NCBI GenBank assembly: GCA_964501075.1
Contig: CAZCRE010000019.1
Coordinates: 1-17,476, forward strand
Direction of reading: 5' to 3'
Source of the DNA: CAZCRE01 sp964501075
GTDB taxonomy: Archaea > Thermoproteota > Bathyarchaeia > Bathyarchaeales > Bathycorpusculaceae
DNA: 17,476 nt
Position numbers and translations under genes: made by a program. Of the stretch, positions 8,001 through 15,193 are shown one piece after another. Numbering within the stretch: position 1 is the first letter of the stretch; every line of letters starts with the position of its first letter. The notes under the pieces were generated by a model that worked only from the letters and a program-made list of their open reading frames with translations, ran no database searches and was not told where the DNA came from.

Positions 8001-8883
8001 GATGCCTTGCCGGCGGTATGCCTGATGCTTCATTATTGAAATACGTCGTCACATGGTACTGCAGCAGTTCGGATAGGTCTTGGATGATTAGGGTTGGGGC
8101 TCCAGCATCCATGTTTTCGTTTAGCCTTTGGTTGATACGAATTATGTCTACTAGTTTGTGTGTCAAGTCATCTTCGGAGCGTATGCCAGATTCCAGAGTT
8201 ATGGATGGCCTTACATAGACAGGTGGTACTGGTAGAACTTGCAGAACCATCCATTCGGGCCGTGCAGCCTTCGGGTTGAAACCCAGTAATTCAAGGTCTT
8301 CATCTGGAATGCGACCTAACCTTTCTCGAATCATACTTGGTGTCAGTTGCTCTGAACCGCTCTCAGGAATCTGTTCACTGAACTTTGTTGGTTTTTCAAA
8401 GGTTATTTTGTTCTGAATCGCGCCACAGTGGGGACACTGTTTAGTTTTGGTTTCCTGAAGTATCAGTTTGTATACTTCATCCGGGACAAGCCCCAGAAGC
8501 TGACGAGTCTTGTCGATTCTGGCACGCGCCTTGCCCGCAGTCTCGTCTGGGAGCAAGATACGCCCACAGTTTCGACATGTTGCTCTTAAAAGTTCGTGCA
8601 TTATTTTCGTAAATTCTATATGCACTATGGGAACTGCAAGCTCGATGTGGCCAAAGTGACCGGGACAGCGGATGGATGTGCTTCCACAGGTTTTGCATCG
8701 TTGTCTTGGTTCGAGAGTTCCAAGCCTGCCATCCATCAATCCAGTTGTAATTGGCGCCCCATCTTCATCGTAAGTGTCTGGCGTTTGAATCTCAGCGACC
8801 GAAAGCTTGCGCACTTCTTGCGGTGAGAAGAGACCGAAGTGGATTTCATCAACAACTTTATGGATTATTTCCTCTGCTACCAT
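5059..8883 (-). CDS. rpoA: RNA polymerase largest subunit, A' and A'' fused
   Basis: A 1274-residue catalytic subunit (eukaryotic Rpb1 homologue without the C-terminal tail). Seen: N-terminal zinc site with C63, C66, C73 and the PGHFGH loop; second zinc site C103/C106 with C150/C153; the catalytic magnesium-binding NADFDGD at residues 459-465 (D461, D463, D465); bridge-helix/funnel region with GGREGLVDTAVRTQQSGYMQRR; and the trigger-loop region starting MEPGEAVGIVAAQSIGEPG at 944. In most Euryarchaeota and Crenarchaeota the gene is split into rpoA1 and rpoA2, with the break in the stretch equivalent to about residues 850-900. Here reading continues through a lysine/glutamate-rich segment with no stop or internal start needed. 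It starts 1 nt after the rpoB stop and overlaps rpl30e by 4 nt. Confidence 0.98.
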   Translation of the reverse strand: MVAEEIIHKVVDEIHFGLFSPQEVRKLSVAEIQTPDTYDEDGAPITTGLMDGRLGTLEPRQRCKTCGSTSIRCPGHFGHIELAVPIVHIEFTKIMHELLRATCRNCGRILLPDETAGKARARIDKTRQLLGLVPDEVYKLILQETKTKQCPHCGAIQNKITFEKPTKFSEQIPESGSEQLTPSMIRERLGRIPDEDLELLGFNPKAARPEWMVLQVLPVPPVYVRPSITLESGIRSEDDLTHKLVDIIRINQRLNENMDAGAPTLIIQDLSELLQYHVTTYFNNEASGIPPARHRSGRALKTLSQRLKGKEGRFRSNLSGKRVDFSARTVISPDPNLDINEVGVPLEIAMRLSVPEKVTEWNLEEMKQFVKNGPEKYPGALYIIRPDNKRIRLEFVVDREKIAEVIELGFIVERHLKNGDIAIFNRQPSLHRMSIMAHYVRVLPYKTFRLHLCVCPPYNADFDGDEMNLHVPQSEEARTEALLLMQVQDQILSPRFGGPIIGAIRDFITSAYLFTRRTTYLTKGDVDRLLLGAGYDGPLPEPKLKQPQPLWTGKQIFSVFLPKTMNYALKANICQGCVKCEEENCKYDAYVVVKNGQLVSGVIDRRSIGAEQSESLLHRIVKDYGTQAGREFLNKITHLLKLYISMYGFTYSYDQLVLSPKAVDRIRKTMGRIEKKILEFIDSYNKGTLPRLPGQTLEESFEIYVMNELAKARDESGKIADEDFTLENAGIVMTRTGARGSSLNIGQISACVGQQSVRGKRILRGYVGRALPHFKAGDATPKARGFVYSSYQTGLDAIEFFFHSMGGREGLVDTAVRTQQSGYMQRRLINALEHIRLEYDGTVRNSAGDIIQFRYGEDGIDPAKSDHGKAVNVNRLVEQMKIAQERAKPASTEHIKKRLNEVEDTLTPILIDELKQNLTKANLSSAGVDKAVSLTVERYKQALMEPGEAVGIVAAQSIGEPGTQMTLRTFHYAGVREQNVTLGLPRLIEIVDARKIPSTPIMTINLDEEHRKSREAAVKIARNMVYTTIESLAQAIYIDPMHEEVVVELNKTMMDDREVTVDDLRRTLEDHDCTAKMEGHNLHVLPKKADALKKLHDKLPSFHVKGVVGIKRVLVTEEHGEWVIRTDGSNLPKVLEVQGVDTARTTTNNVHEIAKTLGIEASRNALIHEARGVLEEQGLDVDVRHVMLVSDMMTSTGEVQQIGRHGISGKKSSVLARAAFEITVPNLVEAAVKGESDPLAGVTENVIVGQSIPIGTGLVELYMSTFDSKGEKKK

Positions 8884-8884
8884 A

Positions 8885-11800
8885 CTAGGCTTTCTCCTTA
8901 AGCTTCAATTTGGGCTCAATGCAAAGGCTCATCAGTTCTTGCAGAAGCAGCTTGAAGGCATATGAAACTATTACTGGTGAGATTTTTGCTTTGTCATCAC
9001 AGAGTCTACAGACGTATTTTCGCTGTTTCATATCATAATAAGAGATTTGTCCGCATGTTTCACATATGTAGAGAGTGTATTTGTCTGATTCTTCGAGCAG
9101 TCTGTCTCGAAGAAGCATTGCAGCACCATGACCAATTAGGCAGTCACGTTCCATCTCACCGAATCTCAGGCCACCGCCTCTGGCCCTTCCCTCAGTAGGT
9201 TGCCTTGTCAGCATCTGCACTTGTCCTCTGGCTCGAGCGTGCATTTTGTCAGCAACCATGTGGTGTAACTTCTGATAGTAGACAACTCCAATGTAGATGT
9301 CTGCCACGAATTTTACCCCTGTCACACCATTATAGAATACTTCGGCGCCCGTGTGGCTGAAGCCGAGTTTGACTAGCGTCTTTCTGACTTCATCAGAAGT
9401 CTCATTTGAAAAAGGTGTGCCGTTAACGGGTCTTCCCCTTGCGGCAGCGACCTTTCCGGCCAGCGACTCGATAAATTGTCCAATGGTCATTCTTGACGGG
9501 ATAGCGTGTGGGTTTATTATTATGTCAGGCACTATGCCAGATTCAGTAAAGGGCAAATCCTCTTGAGGAACTATCAGGCCTATCACACCCTTCTGTCCGT
9601 GTCGAGAGGCAAACTTGTCACCCAGTTCTGGAACGCGTTGGTCACGAACTCTGACTTTTACGAGTTTGCTTCCTTCACCTGACGCCGTAACAAAAATGGC
9701 GTCGACTGTTCCTGTTTCTGAAGGGCGCATGTCGACAGAGGTGTCTCGCATGGATGGTCCTTTCACTTCGAACTCTTTGTATTCTTCTAAGAATCTTGGA
9801 GGACTTATTCTGCCGATTAATACGTCGCCCCCAGCAACGCTTGATTCTAAGCCGATAATTCCATCTGGCTCAAGCAGTCGATAGTATTGTTCTCCGCGAA
9901 AACCACGTGTTCCAGCTTCGGGGAGAGTGAATTTATCCTTGAGCCCACCCAGATATTGGCGGCATTCTGCTTCATATATCCGGTAGAATGTAGATCGCCC
10001 CATCCCCCTCTCGATCGATGCCTTGTTGAATATCAAAGCATCTTCCATGTTGTAACCCTCGAATGAGAGAACTGCAACTAGGCAGTTCTGACCCGAAGGC
10101 CGAAGCTTGTAACCCATCGTTTCCATTAGCGCAGTGTCCACTATAGGCACTTGTGGGTAGTGTAAAATGTGCGATCTTGAATCCACGCGTTGCTGGAAGT
10201 TTGTCGCATAAATTCCCAAAGCTTGCTTGGCCATTGCTGCTTGATACGAGTTGCGCGGTGATTGGTTGTGCTCTGCGTATGGTATTGTTGAAGCACAAAT
10301 TCCAAGAATAGTATAGGTCGCGATTTCTGAATGCGTATGTTCTGTTCCTATTTCTTCAGGACTTAGAGCGATGTATGCGTCTTCTTCTTCTTCGGCATCA
10401 AGGTATTCGACGATGCCATTTTTGACGAGGTCCTCCCATGACCATTCTCCTGACTCAATACGCTTGAAGTGTTCTGGCTGAAGTCTCGAGACTCCATTTT
10501 CTACGATTATGAGAGGTCGTCTCACTCTTCCCTCATCGCAACTAACGTAGAGTTCATCTCTTTCGCCGTAGATTTTCGAGAAATAGGCTATGTTCACTTC
10601 AGTTGAGATTTCACCACGTCTGCGACTCATTCTGAATTCGCGTGCCAATTCGTTTGAGGAATTACAGTACCCAACAAGACTGCCGTCAATGAACGTCTTC
10701 GCTCCTGAGAGTTTCAAAGAGTCGTTTGCTTCGTGTATTGACACGACGCCCATGGTCGCAAGCAATTGTCTCATCCGCTCAGGATTCACGCCCACGGAAA
10801 TACATGCTGACAACGCCAGATTCTTGACCAAACCACAGTTGGATCCTTCTGGTGTTTCATTCGGGCAAAGCCTTCCCCAGTGCGTTGCGTGAAGATCTCT
10901 TGCTTCAAAGTTCGGTTGGCTTCTGCTTAAAGGTGACTGCAACCTGCGCAGGTGGCTTAGGGTTGAAATATGGTTTGTTCGGTCCAGAAGCTGAGTCACA
11001 CCGACTCTGCCTCTTCCCCAGTTTCCGGTTGCTAGCGAGTGTTGGAATCTTTCAGTTATTATTCCTGGACGGACAGCAGCTGAGACAGTTATGATTGGCC
11101 CTTTTACACCTATGCGTTCCAGTTGGTACTTTATGTCCCTTGCCAAGTTTCTGAATGCTATCCTAAAAAGATCTGCTAGCATTGGACCTGCAAGTCTCAG
11201 TCGTTTGTTCTTGAAGTGGTCTTTGTCGTCAGGTTGTCTTCTTCCCAGTTTAAGCTCAACGGCTTTGCATGCCATTTCGCCTAAGAAGACAGCCTTGTCT
11301 CTTCTATTTTGGCTTGTTCTGCCGATGTGCGGCAAAAAGTTCTTGTCTATTGCGGTCTCAGCTTTTTGAACGCGGTATTCTTCAATTTGTCCATGCGCAA
11401 CACGGTTTCCTATGAAAAGAATAGCGTCCTTTGGGTTGTCTACGCCCAATGCTTTTTCAAAAGACGGATCCAGCTCAGCCTGCAGTTCCTTTTCAAGAGA
11501 TACGGCTTCTGCTATGTCTTTGTCCGATTCGAGACTCAGAGCGCGCATCAATACTACGAATGGAATCTCTGTCGGCACGCCTGGAATTGAGACATATATG
11601 GCTCCATCTGGCTTCAGTTTCAGTTCTATTCTAGCCCTGAAACCTACTGTTGTTGAGAATATCTTGGATTGATATATTGGTGTTGTGCCCTTGTCGTCTA
11701 TATCTACGATAACACGGTTTGGGGCTAGATCTTCCATGGCTACTATTACTCTTTCGGAACCATTGACCACAAAGTAGCCGCCTGGGTCATCAGGATCTTC

Positions 11801-12250
11801 TCCACACGTTACCAGTTCTTCTCTTGAAAGTTGTGAAAGGAAGCATAGTTTTGACTTCAGCATTACGGGTATGTTGCCGACGTAAACGAGTTCAGTGTCT
11901 TGCTCTCTACCGTCTATCACTGGAGTCATTTCCAGCGCTACGGGTGCAGCATAGGTGAGGTTTCTGAGTCGGGCCTCAAGAGGATATATTTCGTGTTTTG
12001 TGCCGTCCACTTCTATTGCATACGGACCTGTTATCCTCGTTTGCGGGTCAATTATCCAGATCTGTCCCAGCTTGACCTTGTACGGGCTTTCTGGAACTTC
12101 AATCGAAATTTCTCCAACCTCATCTATCACTTCTTGCAAGCCACGATCAATAAACTCGTTAAAAGAGCCCAGATGTTGACGAACCAAGCCTTTTTCCTTG
12201 AAGAATGCATCTAGCATAATACGAGTATCTTCTTTTGAAATCTCAGTCAA
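8885..12250 (-). CDS. rpoB: RNA polymerase subunit B, unsplit
   Basis: A 1121-residue second-largest catalytic subunit, full length and not divided into B' and B''. Seen: DDKDHFKNKRLRLAGPMLA in the lobe/fork region; RRLQSPLSRS and LHATHWGRLCPNETPEGSNCGL in the rifampicin-type fork; GDKFASRHGQKGVIG (residues 877-891) lining the active site; and a C-terminal zinc ribbon C1063, C1066, C1081, C1084. I keep the TTG start at 12250 because GGAG sits 10 nt upstream and the next ATG (12217, MLDAFFKEKGLVRQHL) would remove 11 residues; that ATG remains possible, since the homologous region begins about there. It is first of the major genes in its operon. No rpoH lies upstream. Confidence 0.97.
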   Translation of the reverse strand: MTEISKEDTRIMLDAFFKEKGLVRQHLGSFNEFIDRGLQEVIDEVGEISIEVPESPYKVKLGQIWIIDPQTRITGPYAIEVDGTKHEIYPLEARLRNLTYAAPVALEMTPVIDGREQDTELVYVGNIPVMLKSKLCFLSQLSREELVTCGEDPDDPGGYFVVNGSERVIVAMEDLAPNRVIVDIDDKGTTPIYQSKIFSTTVGFRARIELKLKPDGAIYVSIPGVPTEIPFVVLMRALSLESDKDIAEAVSLEKELQAELDPSFEKALGVDNPKDAILFIGNRVAHGQIEEYRVQKAETAIDKNFLPHIGRTSQNRRDKAVFLGEMACKAVELKLGRRQPDDKDHFKNKRLRLAGPMLADLFRIAFRNLARDIKYQLERIGVKGPIITVSAAVRPGIITERFQHSLATGNWGRGRVGVTQLLDRTNHISTLSHLRRLQSPLSRSQPNFEARDLHATHWGRLCPNETPEGSNCGLVKNLALSACISVGVNPERMRQLLATMGVVSIHEANDSLKLSGAKTFIDGSLVGYCNSSNELAREFRMSRRRGEISTEVNIAYFSKIYGERDELYVSCDEGRVRRPLIIVENGVSRLQPEHFKRIESGEWSWEDLVKNGIVEYLDAEEEEDAYIALSPEEIGTEHTHSEIATYTILGICASTIPYAEHNQSPRNSYQAAMAKQALGIYATNFQQRVDSRSHILHYPQVPIVDTALMETMGYKLRPSGQNCLVAVLSFEGYNMEDALIFNKASIERGMGRSTFYRIYEAECRQYLGGLKDKFTLPEAGTRGFRGEQYYRLLEPDGIIGLESSVAGGDVLIGRISPPRFLEEYKEFEVKGPSMRDTSVDMRPSETGTVDAIFVTASGEGSKLVKVRVRDQRVPELGDKFASRHGQKGVIGLIVPQEDLPFTESGIVPDIIINPHAIPSRMTIGQFIESLAGKVAAARGRPVNGTPFSNETSDEVRKTLVKLGFSHTGAEVFYNGVTGVKFVADIYIGVVYYQKLHHMVADKMHARARGQVQMLTRQPTEGRARGGGLRFGEMERDCLIGHGAAMLLRDRLLEESDKYTLYICETCGQISYYDMKQRKYVCRLCDDKAKISPVIVSYAFKLLLQELMSLCIEPKLKLKEKA

Positions 12251-12251
12251 T

Positions 12252-12320
12252 CTAAGTCAACTCCAACGACTTGACACGTGAGCTCTTGGGAACAATCTTA
12301 CATGATGTGGATTTTCTCAA
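12252..12320 (-). CDS. Possible basic leader peptide before rpoB
   Basis: A perfect GGAGG (12336-12332) is followed after 11 nt by TTG at 12320, opening a 22-residue basic frame (starts MRKSTSCKIV) whose TAG ends one nucleotide before the rpoB TTG, the same 1-nt spacing as between rpoB and rpoA. The reading frame also extends upstream without a stop to about 12366, but has no ATG, GTG or TTG there. It may be a leader peptide, a degraded upstream gene, or chance; I cannot assign a function. Confidence 0.25.
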   Translation of the reverse strand: MRKSTSCKIVPKSSRVKSLELT

Positions 12321-12390
12321 ATCTTTGATTTCCTCCGACTGAAAAATGATCGCCGATATTTGGAACTAGCATCGTAAACTACGTAGCTGG

Positions 12391-12404
12391 CTAATAAACT
12401 TTTT
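12391..12404 (-). promoter_or_regulatory. Putative BRE/TATA of the RNA polymerase operon
   Basis: On the minus strand AAAAAG is followed by TTTATTAG, a fair BRE plus TATA match. Transcription would start near 12368, giving a leader of about 120 nt before rpoB that contains the GGAGG and the small upstream frame. An 8-bp palindrome CTACGTAG (12379-12386) lies between box and start site and could be an operator. Confidence 0.4.
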
Positions 12405-12511
12405 GTACAGCAGTCGGTTTCTGTGTGGCTGGCGCTTTTCGCTCCTAGATCTGAGTGGGTTATCGCACAAAGTATTTGTTATGCGGTAGCAGACAGAGTT
12501 CGGGAGCAGAA

Positions 12512-12871
12512 TTGGAAGAGCAAGAGTTCAGAGCAGCTATCGTTTGGCTCATCGCGAATGGGAAGACAGAAGAGGCCCTCGAACGGCTTGCTAAACATTA
12601 CGGTGTCTGTGTACCCAAATTGAAGGTAGGACTACCAAAAGGACATAAAGTGAGAACGCTTGGGTGTTATGACGCGAGAACCAAAACCATTTCTGTTTTC
12701 CATAGTAATGCACTCAAAGAGCCGTTCGTAGTCCTCCATGAATTTTATCATCATGTAAGAACGGGCATAGACACCAGACATAGAGGAACAGAGAGATACG
12801 CAAACGAGTTCGCTGGAAAATTCATTCGGGCATACCAGTCGTTCGTGGTGGAAAGTTTGGGAAACAATTAA
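12512..12871 (+). CDS. Mini zinc metallopeptidase, ImmA/IrrE-like
   Basis: A protein of 119 residues with a short zinc-peptidase core. Seen: VVLHEFYHHV, where H76, E77 and H80 form the HExxH motif, and TERYANEFAGKFI at about 93-105, where E94 is the likely third ligand in the 'E..AN.FA' pattern typical of the ImmA/IrrE (COG2856) group. The N-terminal 40 residues are helical and not recognised; there is no helix-turn-helix domain as in many IrrE or anti-repressor proteases. I choose TTG 12512 because GGGAG ends 5 nt before it; a GTG at 12455 in the same frame would add 19 residues but lacks a good ribosome site. Substrate is unknown. It is transcribed divergently from rpoB. Confidence 0.7.
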   Translation: MEEQEFRAAIVWLIANGKTEEALERLAKHYGVCVPKLKVGLPKGHKVRTLGCYDARTKTISVFHSNALKEPFVVLHEFYHHVRTGIDTRHRGTERYANEFAGKFIRAYQSFVVESLGNN

Positions 12872-12874
12872 TAA
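12865..12874 (+). promoter_or_regulatory. Putative tRNA promoter
   Basis: CAATTAATAA overlaps the stop of the peptidase gene and is centred about 32 nt before the first base of the tRNA, near the expected distance for an archaeal TATA box. Confidence 0.45.
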
Positions 12875-12901
12875 GAAAGGTTGAAAAGTCTCTATTTGTG
12901 T

Positions 12902-13026
12902 GCAGCGGTCGCCAAGCTAGGTCAAAGGCGAAGGACTCAAGATCGGGCGCTAAGGGTTTGGAGAGCCCCCTATGAGCCACCCTTTCCCGTAGTGGTTCGC
13001 TGGTTCAAATCCGGCCCGCTGCACCA
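12902..13026 (+). tRNA. tRNA-Leu(CAA) with intron
   Basis: The acceptor stem is GCAGCGG (12902-12908) against CCGCTGC, with discriminator A at 13023 and an encoded CCA (13024-13026). The D arm GCC...GGC, T arm GCTGG-TTCAAAT-CCGGC, and an extended variable arm around CCCGTAGTGG mark it as a class II tRNA. The anticodon loop is CTCAAG then A after splicing, with anticodon CAA at 12938-12940, hence leucine. Removing the intron leaves 88 nt with CCA. In the spliced anticodon stem AAGGA faces CCCTT, so the base pair next to the loop would be an A-C mismatch. Confidence 0.93.
12942..12978 (+). other. tRNA intron with bulge-helix-bulge motif
   Basis: A 37-nt intron sits after position 37, the canonical archaeal site. 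CTCA (12936-12939) pairs with TGAG (12973-12976) as the 4-bp central helix. The flanking 3-nt bulges are AGA (12940-12942) and CCA (12977-12979), each cut after the second base by the splicing endonuclease. Inside, GGGCGCT pairs with AGAGCCC through one mismatch to form the inner helix. Confidence 0.88.
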
Positions 13027-13096
13027 AAATCTCTGCTTTTTCGCATGTTTCCGGTGGCTTTCTGTTGTAGTTTAGTTGAACATTTCTATGGTAACG

Positions 13097-13105
13097 TTTA
13101 TATTA
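13097..13105 (+). promoter_or_regulatory. Strong TATA-like box in intergenic region
   Basis: TTTATATTA preceded by GTAACG is one of the best TATA matches in the window. A start site near 13127 would lie about 14 nt before the ATG at 13141. It could drive the small frame listed next or an untranslated RNA. Confidence 0.45.
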
Positions 13106-13140
13106 CGATTCACGATTTGTTGTGCTTGGCAGTTGTGGTA

Positions 13141-13254
13141 ATGATGAAGAAGTTCAGAGCAAGTTCAGCAAGCAATAGTGAAGAATTGAACGTTGAGATG
13201 ATCGTGGACAGTTTTTACATTTACGAGACCTTGATACACAGAAGGCCAACATGA
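13141..13254 (+). CDS. Possible 37-residue small protein
   Basis: The ATG at 13141 opens 37 codons (starts MMKKFRASSASNSEELNVEM, ends IHRRPT). Support comes only from the well-placed TATA-like box upstream and a basic N-terminus. There is no convincing ribosome binding site and no recognisable motif or membrane segment. It may be spurious. Confidence 0.25.
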   Translation: MMKKFRASSASNSEELNVEMIVDSFYIYETLIHRRPT

Positions 13255-13531
13255 TAGACTACTCGGCTAATCTCGACATGTTTTGGAACAGATAACTGAA
13301 TAGGAAAAACAGAGTTTCCTTTGGTCATCCAATAGGCAATTGAACGTCGTTCCTCACGGTCAGTTTTTCTCGTTCTTAGCGCAAGATGAGTCAGCACTGC
13401 GTAGAGGATGAGATTCTAGGCGCAGCAGATTAGGCTTTTTGAAATGTGAAATCACTGTGTGAAGCTAAGCAAACAATATATCGAGCATGTTGATTAGCAG
13501 ATTTTCATAGCTAGCTGAAAGGCGTATATTA
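13255..13531. other. Intergenic stretch before nadA
   Basis: I see no gene in these 277 nt. An ACAATATATCG tract at 13473-13483 is a candidate TATA box for nadA, placing transcription start near 13504. GAAAGG at 13517-13522 is a good ribosome binding site, 9 nt before the GTG start. Confidence 0.45.
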
Positions 13532-14443
13532 GTGAATTTGGCCGAAGAAATACGCAGGCTGAGTAAAGAGAAGAAAGCTGTGATTTTGGCGCACAACTAT
13601 CAAAGGCCTGAAATCCAAGACGTAGCAGACTATGTGGGTGACAGCATAGAGTTGAGTAGAAAGGCTATGCTTGAGAGAGATGCGAAGCTGATAGTCTTTG
13701 CAGCTGTGGATTTCATGGCTGAATCTGCGGCAATTCTGAATCCGAACAAAAGAGTCTTGCTCCCGACTCTAGGGGCGCGCTGTCCAATGGCTCAAATGCT
13801 TAATGTTGAAGAGATTAAGAAAGCAAAGGCCCACTACCCCGATGCCCCATTGGTCTTGTATGTTAATACTTTGGCCGTGGCAAAAGCGCACTGTGATGTT
13901 TGTTGTACGTCCGCAAACGCTGTGGAGATCATAGAATCGTTAGATGCTGAAACAGTGCTTTTTGGACCTGATCGCAACTTGGCTGAATATGTTCAGCGGA
14001 AAACTGGAAAAACAGTTATCCCCGTTCCTGAGTGGGGGTTTTGTCCAACTCATTTACTTTTCCAACCTGAGGATGTTCGAGTGCTTAGGATGCAGTATCC
14101 AGATGCGGTTGTCATGGCTCACCCGGAATGTAGCCTTGAAATGCAGAAGGTGGCTGATTTCGTTGGAAGCACTTCTCAGATGTATCATTATGCAATGAAA
14201 AGTCAGGCCGAGACTTTCATAGTAGGTACTGAAGAAGGGCTCCTGCACCGCTTAAGAAAAGATAATCCTGGCAAGAAGTTTGTATTGGCTTATGATGGGG
14301 CTGTGTGTCCGAATATGAAACTGAATACACTTGACAGGCTTTATGTGGCATTAAAAGAGGAAAAGCACTTGGTTGCCGTTCCTGAACCTGTGGCCAAGAA
14401 AGCGAGAAAGGCATTGGAGAGAATGTTTGAGGTAACGATCTGA
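13532..14443 (+). CDS. nadA: Quinolinate synthase
   Basis: A 303-residue NadA, which condenses iminoaspartate with dihydroxyacetone phosphate to quinolinate in de novo NAD synthesis, using a [4Fe-4S] cluster. Seen: AHNYQRPEIQDVADYVGDS near residues 20-38 (substrate loop), three cluster cysteines C84 (GARCPMAQML), C171 (WGFCPTHLLF) and C259 (GAVCPNMKLN) with the spacing known for archaeal NadA, and CTSANA and HPECSLEM as further conserved stretches of the triplicated fold. Length is normal for the family. The GTG start has GAAAGG 9 nt upstream. nadB or aspartate dehydrogenase and nadC are not adjacent, so the rest of the pathway must be encoded elsewhere. Confidence 0.96.
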   Translation: MNLAEEIRRLSKEKKAVILAHNYQRPEIQDVADYVGDSIELSRKAMLERDAKLIVFAAVDFMAESAAILNPNKRVLLPTLGARCPMAQMLNVEEIKKAKAHYPDAPLVLYVNTLAVAKAHCDVCCTSANAVEIIESLDAETVLFGPDRNLAEYVQRKTGKTVIPVPEWGFCPTHLLFQPEDVRVLRMQYPDAVVMAHPECSLEMQKVADFVGSTSQMYHYAMKSQAETFIVGTEEGLLHRLRKDNPGKKFVLAYDGAVCPNMKLNTLDRLYVALKEEKHLVAVPEPVAKKARKALERMFEVTI

Positions 14444-14628
14444 GAACAGGCCGAAGCTCTTCCTGATTTTGTACTAGTTCTGTTTCGTGGCATCAGCTGC
14501 CTGATTCGGGTTATTCCTTAACAGAATTTGGCAATTATGAATGGAGCGGATTGAGCAAGGCCTAAGGTTAATTAGTGGTTTCTGGCGATTCTGGAAGAGG
14601 CGCAGTGAAGCGAGGAAGAAGAACAAAG

Positions 14629-15054
14629 ATGGGCAACCACGAACAGTTTATATCAGACGAAGAACTGAAGCGTATAAGAAAAGAGAAACTGAAAGAACTC
14701 GTGGATTCTAAGGGGGAAAAGCAAGAAGTGGCAAACGAGCCTTTACATGTGTCTGATGCAGACTTCAATGATATCGTGAACAAAAACACGTTGGCCTTGA
14801 TCGATTTTTGGGCGTCATGGTGTGGGCCGTGTAGAGTGTTGGCACCGACGATTGAGGAATTGGCAAAGGATTACGCTGGTAGAGTTCTTGTCGGTAAGCT
14901 TAATGTTGATGAAAACCCAACTACGGCAGAACGTTTTCAGGTTTTTAGCATTCCAACGGTGCTGATAATGAAAAAAGGAAAGGAAGTTGATAGAATCGTT
15001 GGATGTGTTCCAAAAAATAATATTGAAGCTGCTTTGAAAAAGCATTTAGGATAG
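14629..15054 (+). CDS. trxA: Thioredoxin with charged N-terminal extension
   Basis: A 141-residue cytoplasmic thiol-disulfide oxidoreductase. The thioredoxin domain occupies about residues 40-141, with active site WCGPC (C65, C68) after LIDFWAS, and the cis-proline loop FSIPTVLIMKKGKEV. The first 40 residues are a highly charged helix (DEELKRIRKEKLKELVDSK) not present in plain 105-residue thioredoxins; it may mediate a protein contact. Starts are ambiguous: ATG 14629 is chosen; GTG at 14575 or 14605 in frame would add up to 18 basic residues, and the GTG at 14575 has AAGG upstream. A small membrane protein gene follows 8 nt later, suggesting a two-gene unit. Confidence 0.93.
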   Translation: MGNHEQFISDEELKRIRKEKLKELVDSKGEKQEVANEPLHVSDADFNDIVNKNTLALIDFWASWCGPCRVLAPTIEELAKDYAGRVLVGKLNVDENPTTAERFQVFSIPTVLIMKKGKEVDRIVGCVPKNNIEAALKKHLG

Positions 15055-15062
15055 GATAAAAC

Positions 15063-15191
15063 ATGGATACTTCTGAACGAAGAGTGATTGGGGCCTTGCT
15101 GCTCCTTCTGGGCGTTTCGTTTCTAACTGTAAGCATTTACACTGGCCAGATGAACGCCATGATAGAACTACTGAAGATACCTTTCCGCTAA
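15063..15191 (+). CDS. 42-residue membrane protein behind thioredoxin
   Basis: The ATG at 15063 lies 8 nt after the thioredoxin stop, and AGGATA about 5 nt before it serves as ribosome site. The product begins MDTSERRVIGALLLLLGVSF and has one strong membrane helix at about residues 8-26, then a short amphipathic end (MNAMIELLKIPFR). The polar, arginine-bearing start suggests an inside N-terminus. I recognise no family. The spacing and clean membrane pattern make it a credible gene, perhaps linking thioredoxin chemistry to a membrane partner, which is only inference. Confidence 0.65.
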   Translation: MDTSERRVIGALLLLLGVSFLTVSIYTGQMNAMIELLKIPFR

Positions 15192-15193
15192 CC

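Noticed and set aside
7610..8218. 202-codon plus-strand frame opposite rpoA
   Set aside because: It lies entirely within rpoA and mirrors conserved polymerase sequence.
11091..12214. Several plus-strand frames opposite rpoB
   Set aside because: All are antisense shadows of rpoB without own ribosome sites or motifs.
12881..13075. 64-codon plus-strand frame
   Set aside because: It runs straight through the tRNA-Leu gene and its intron.
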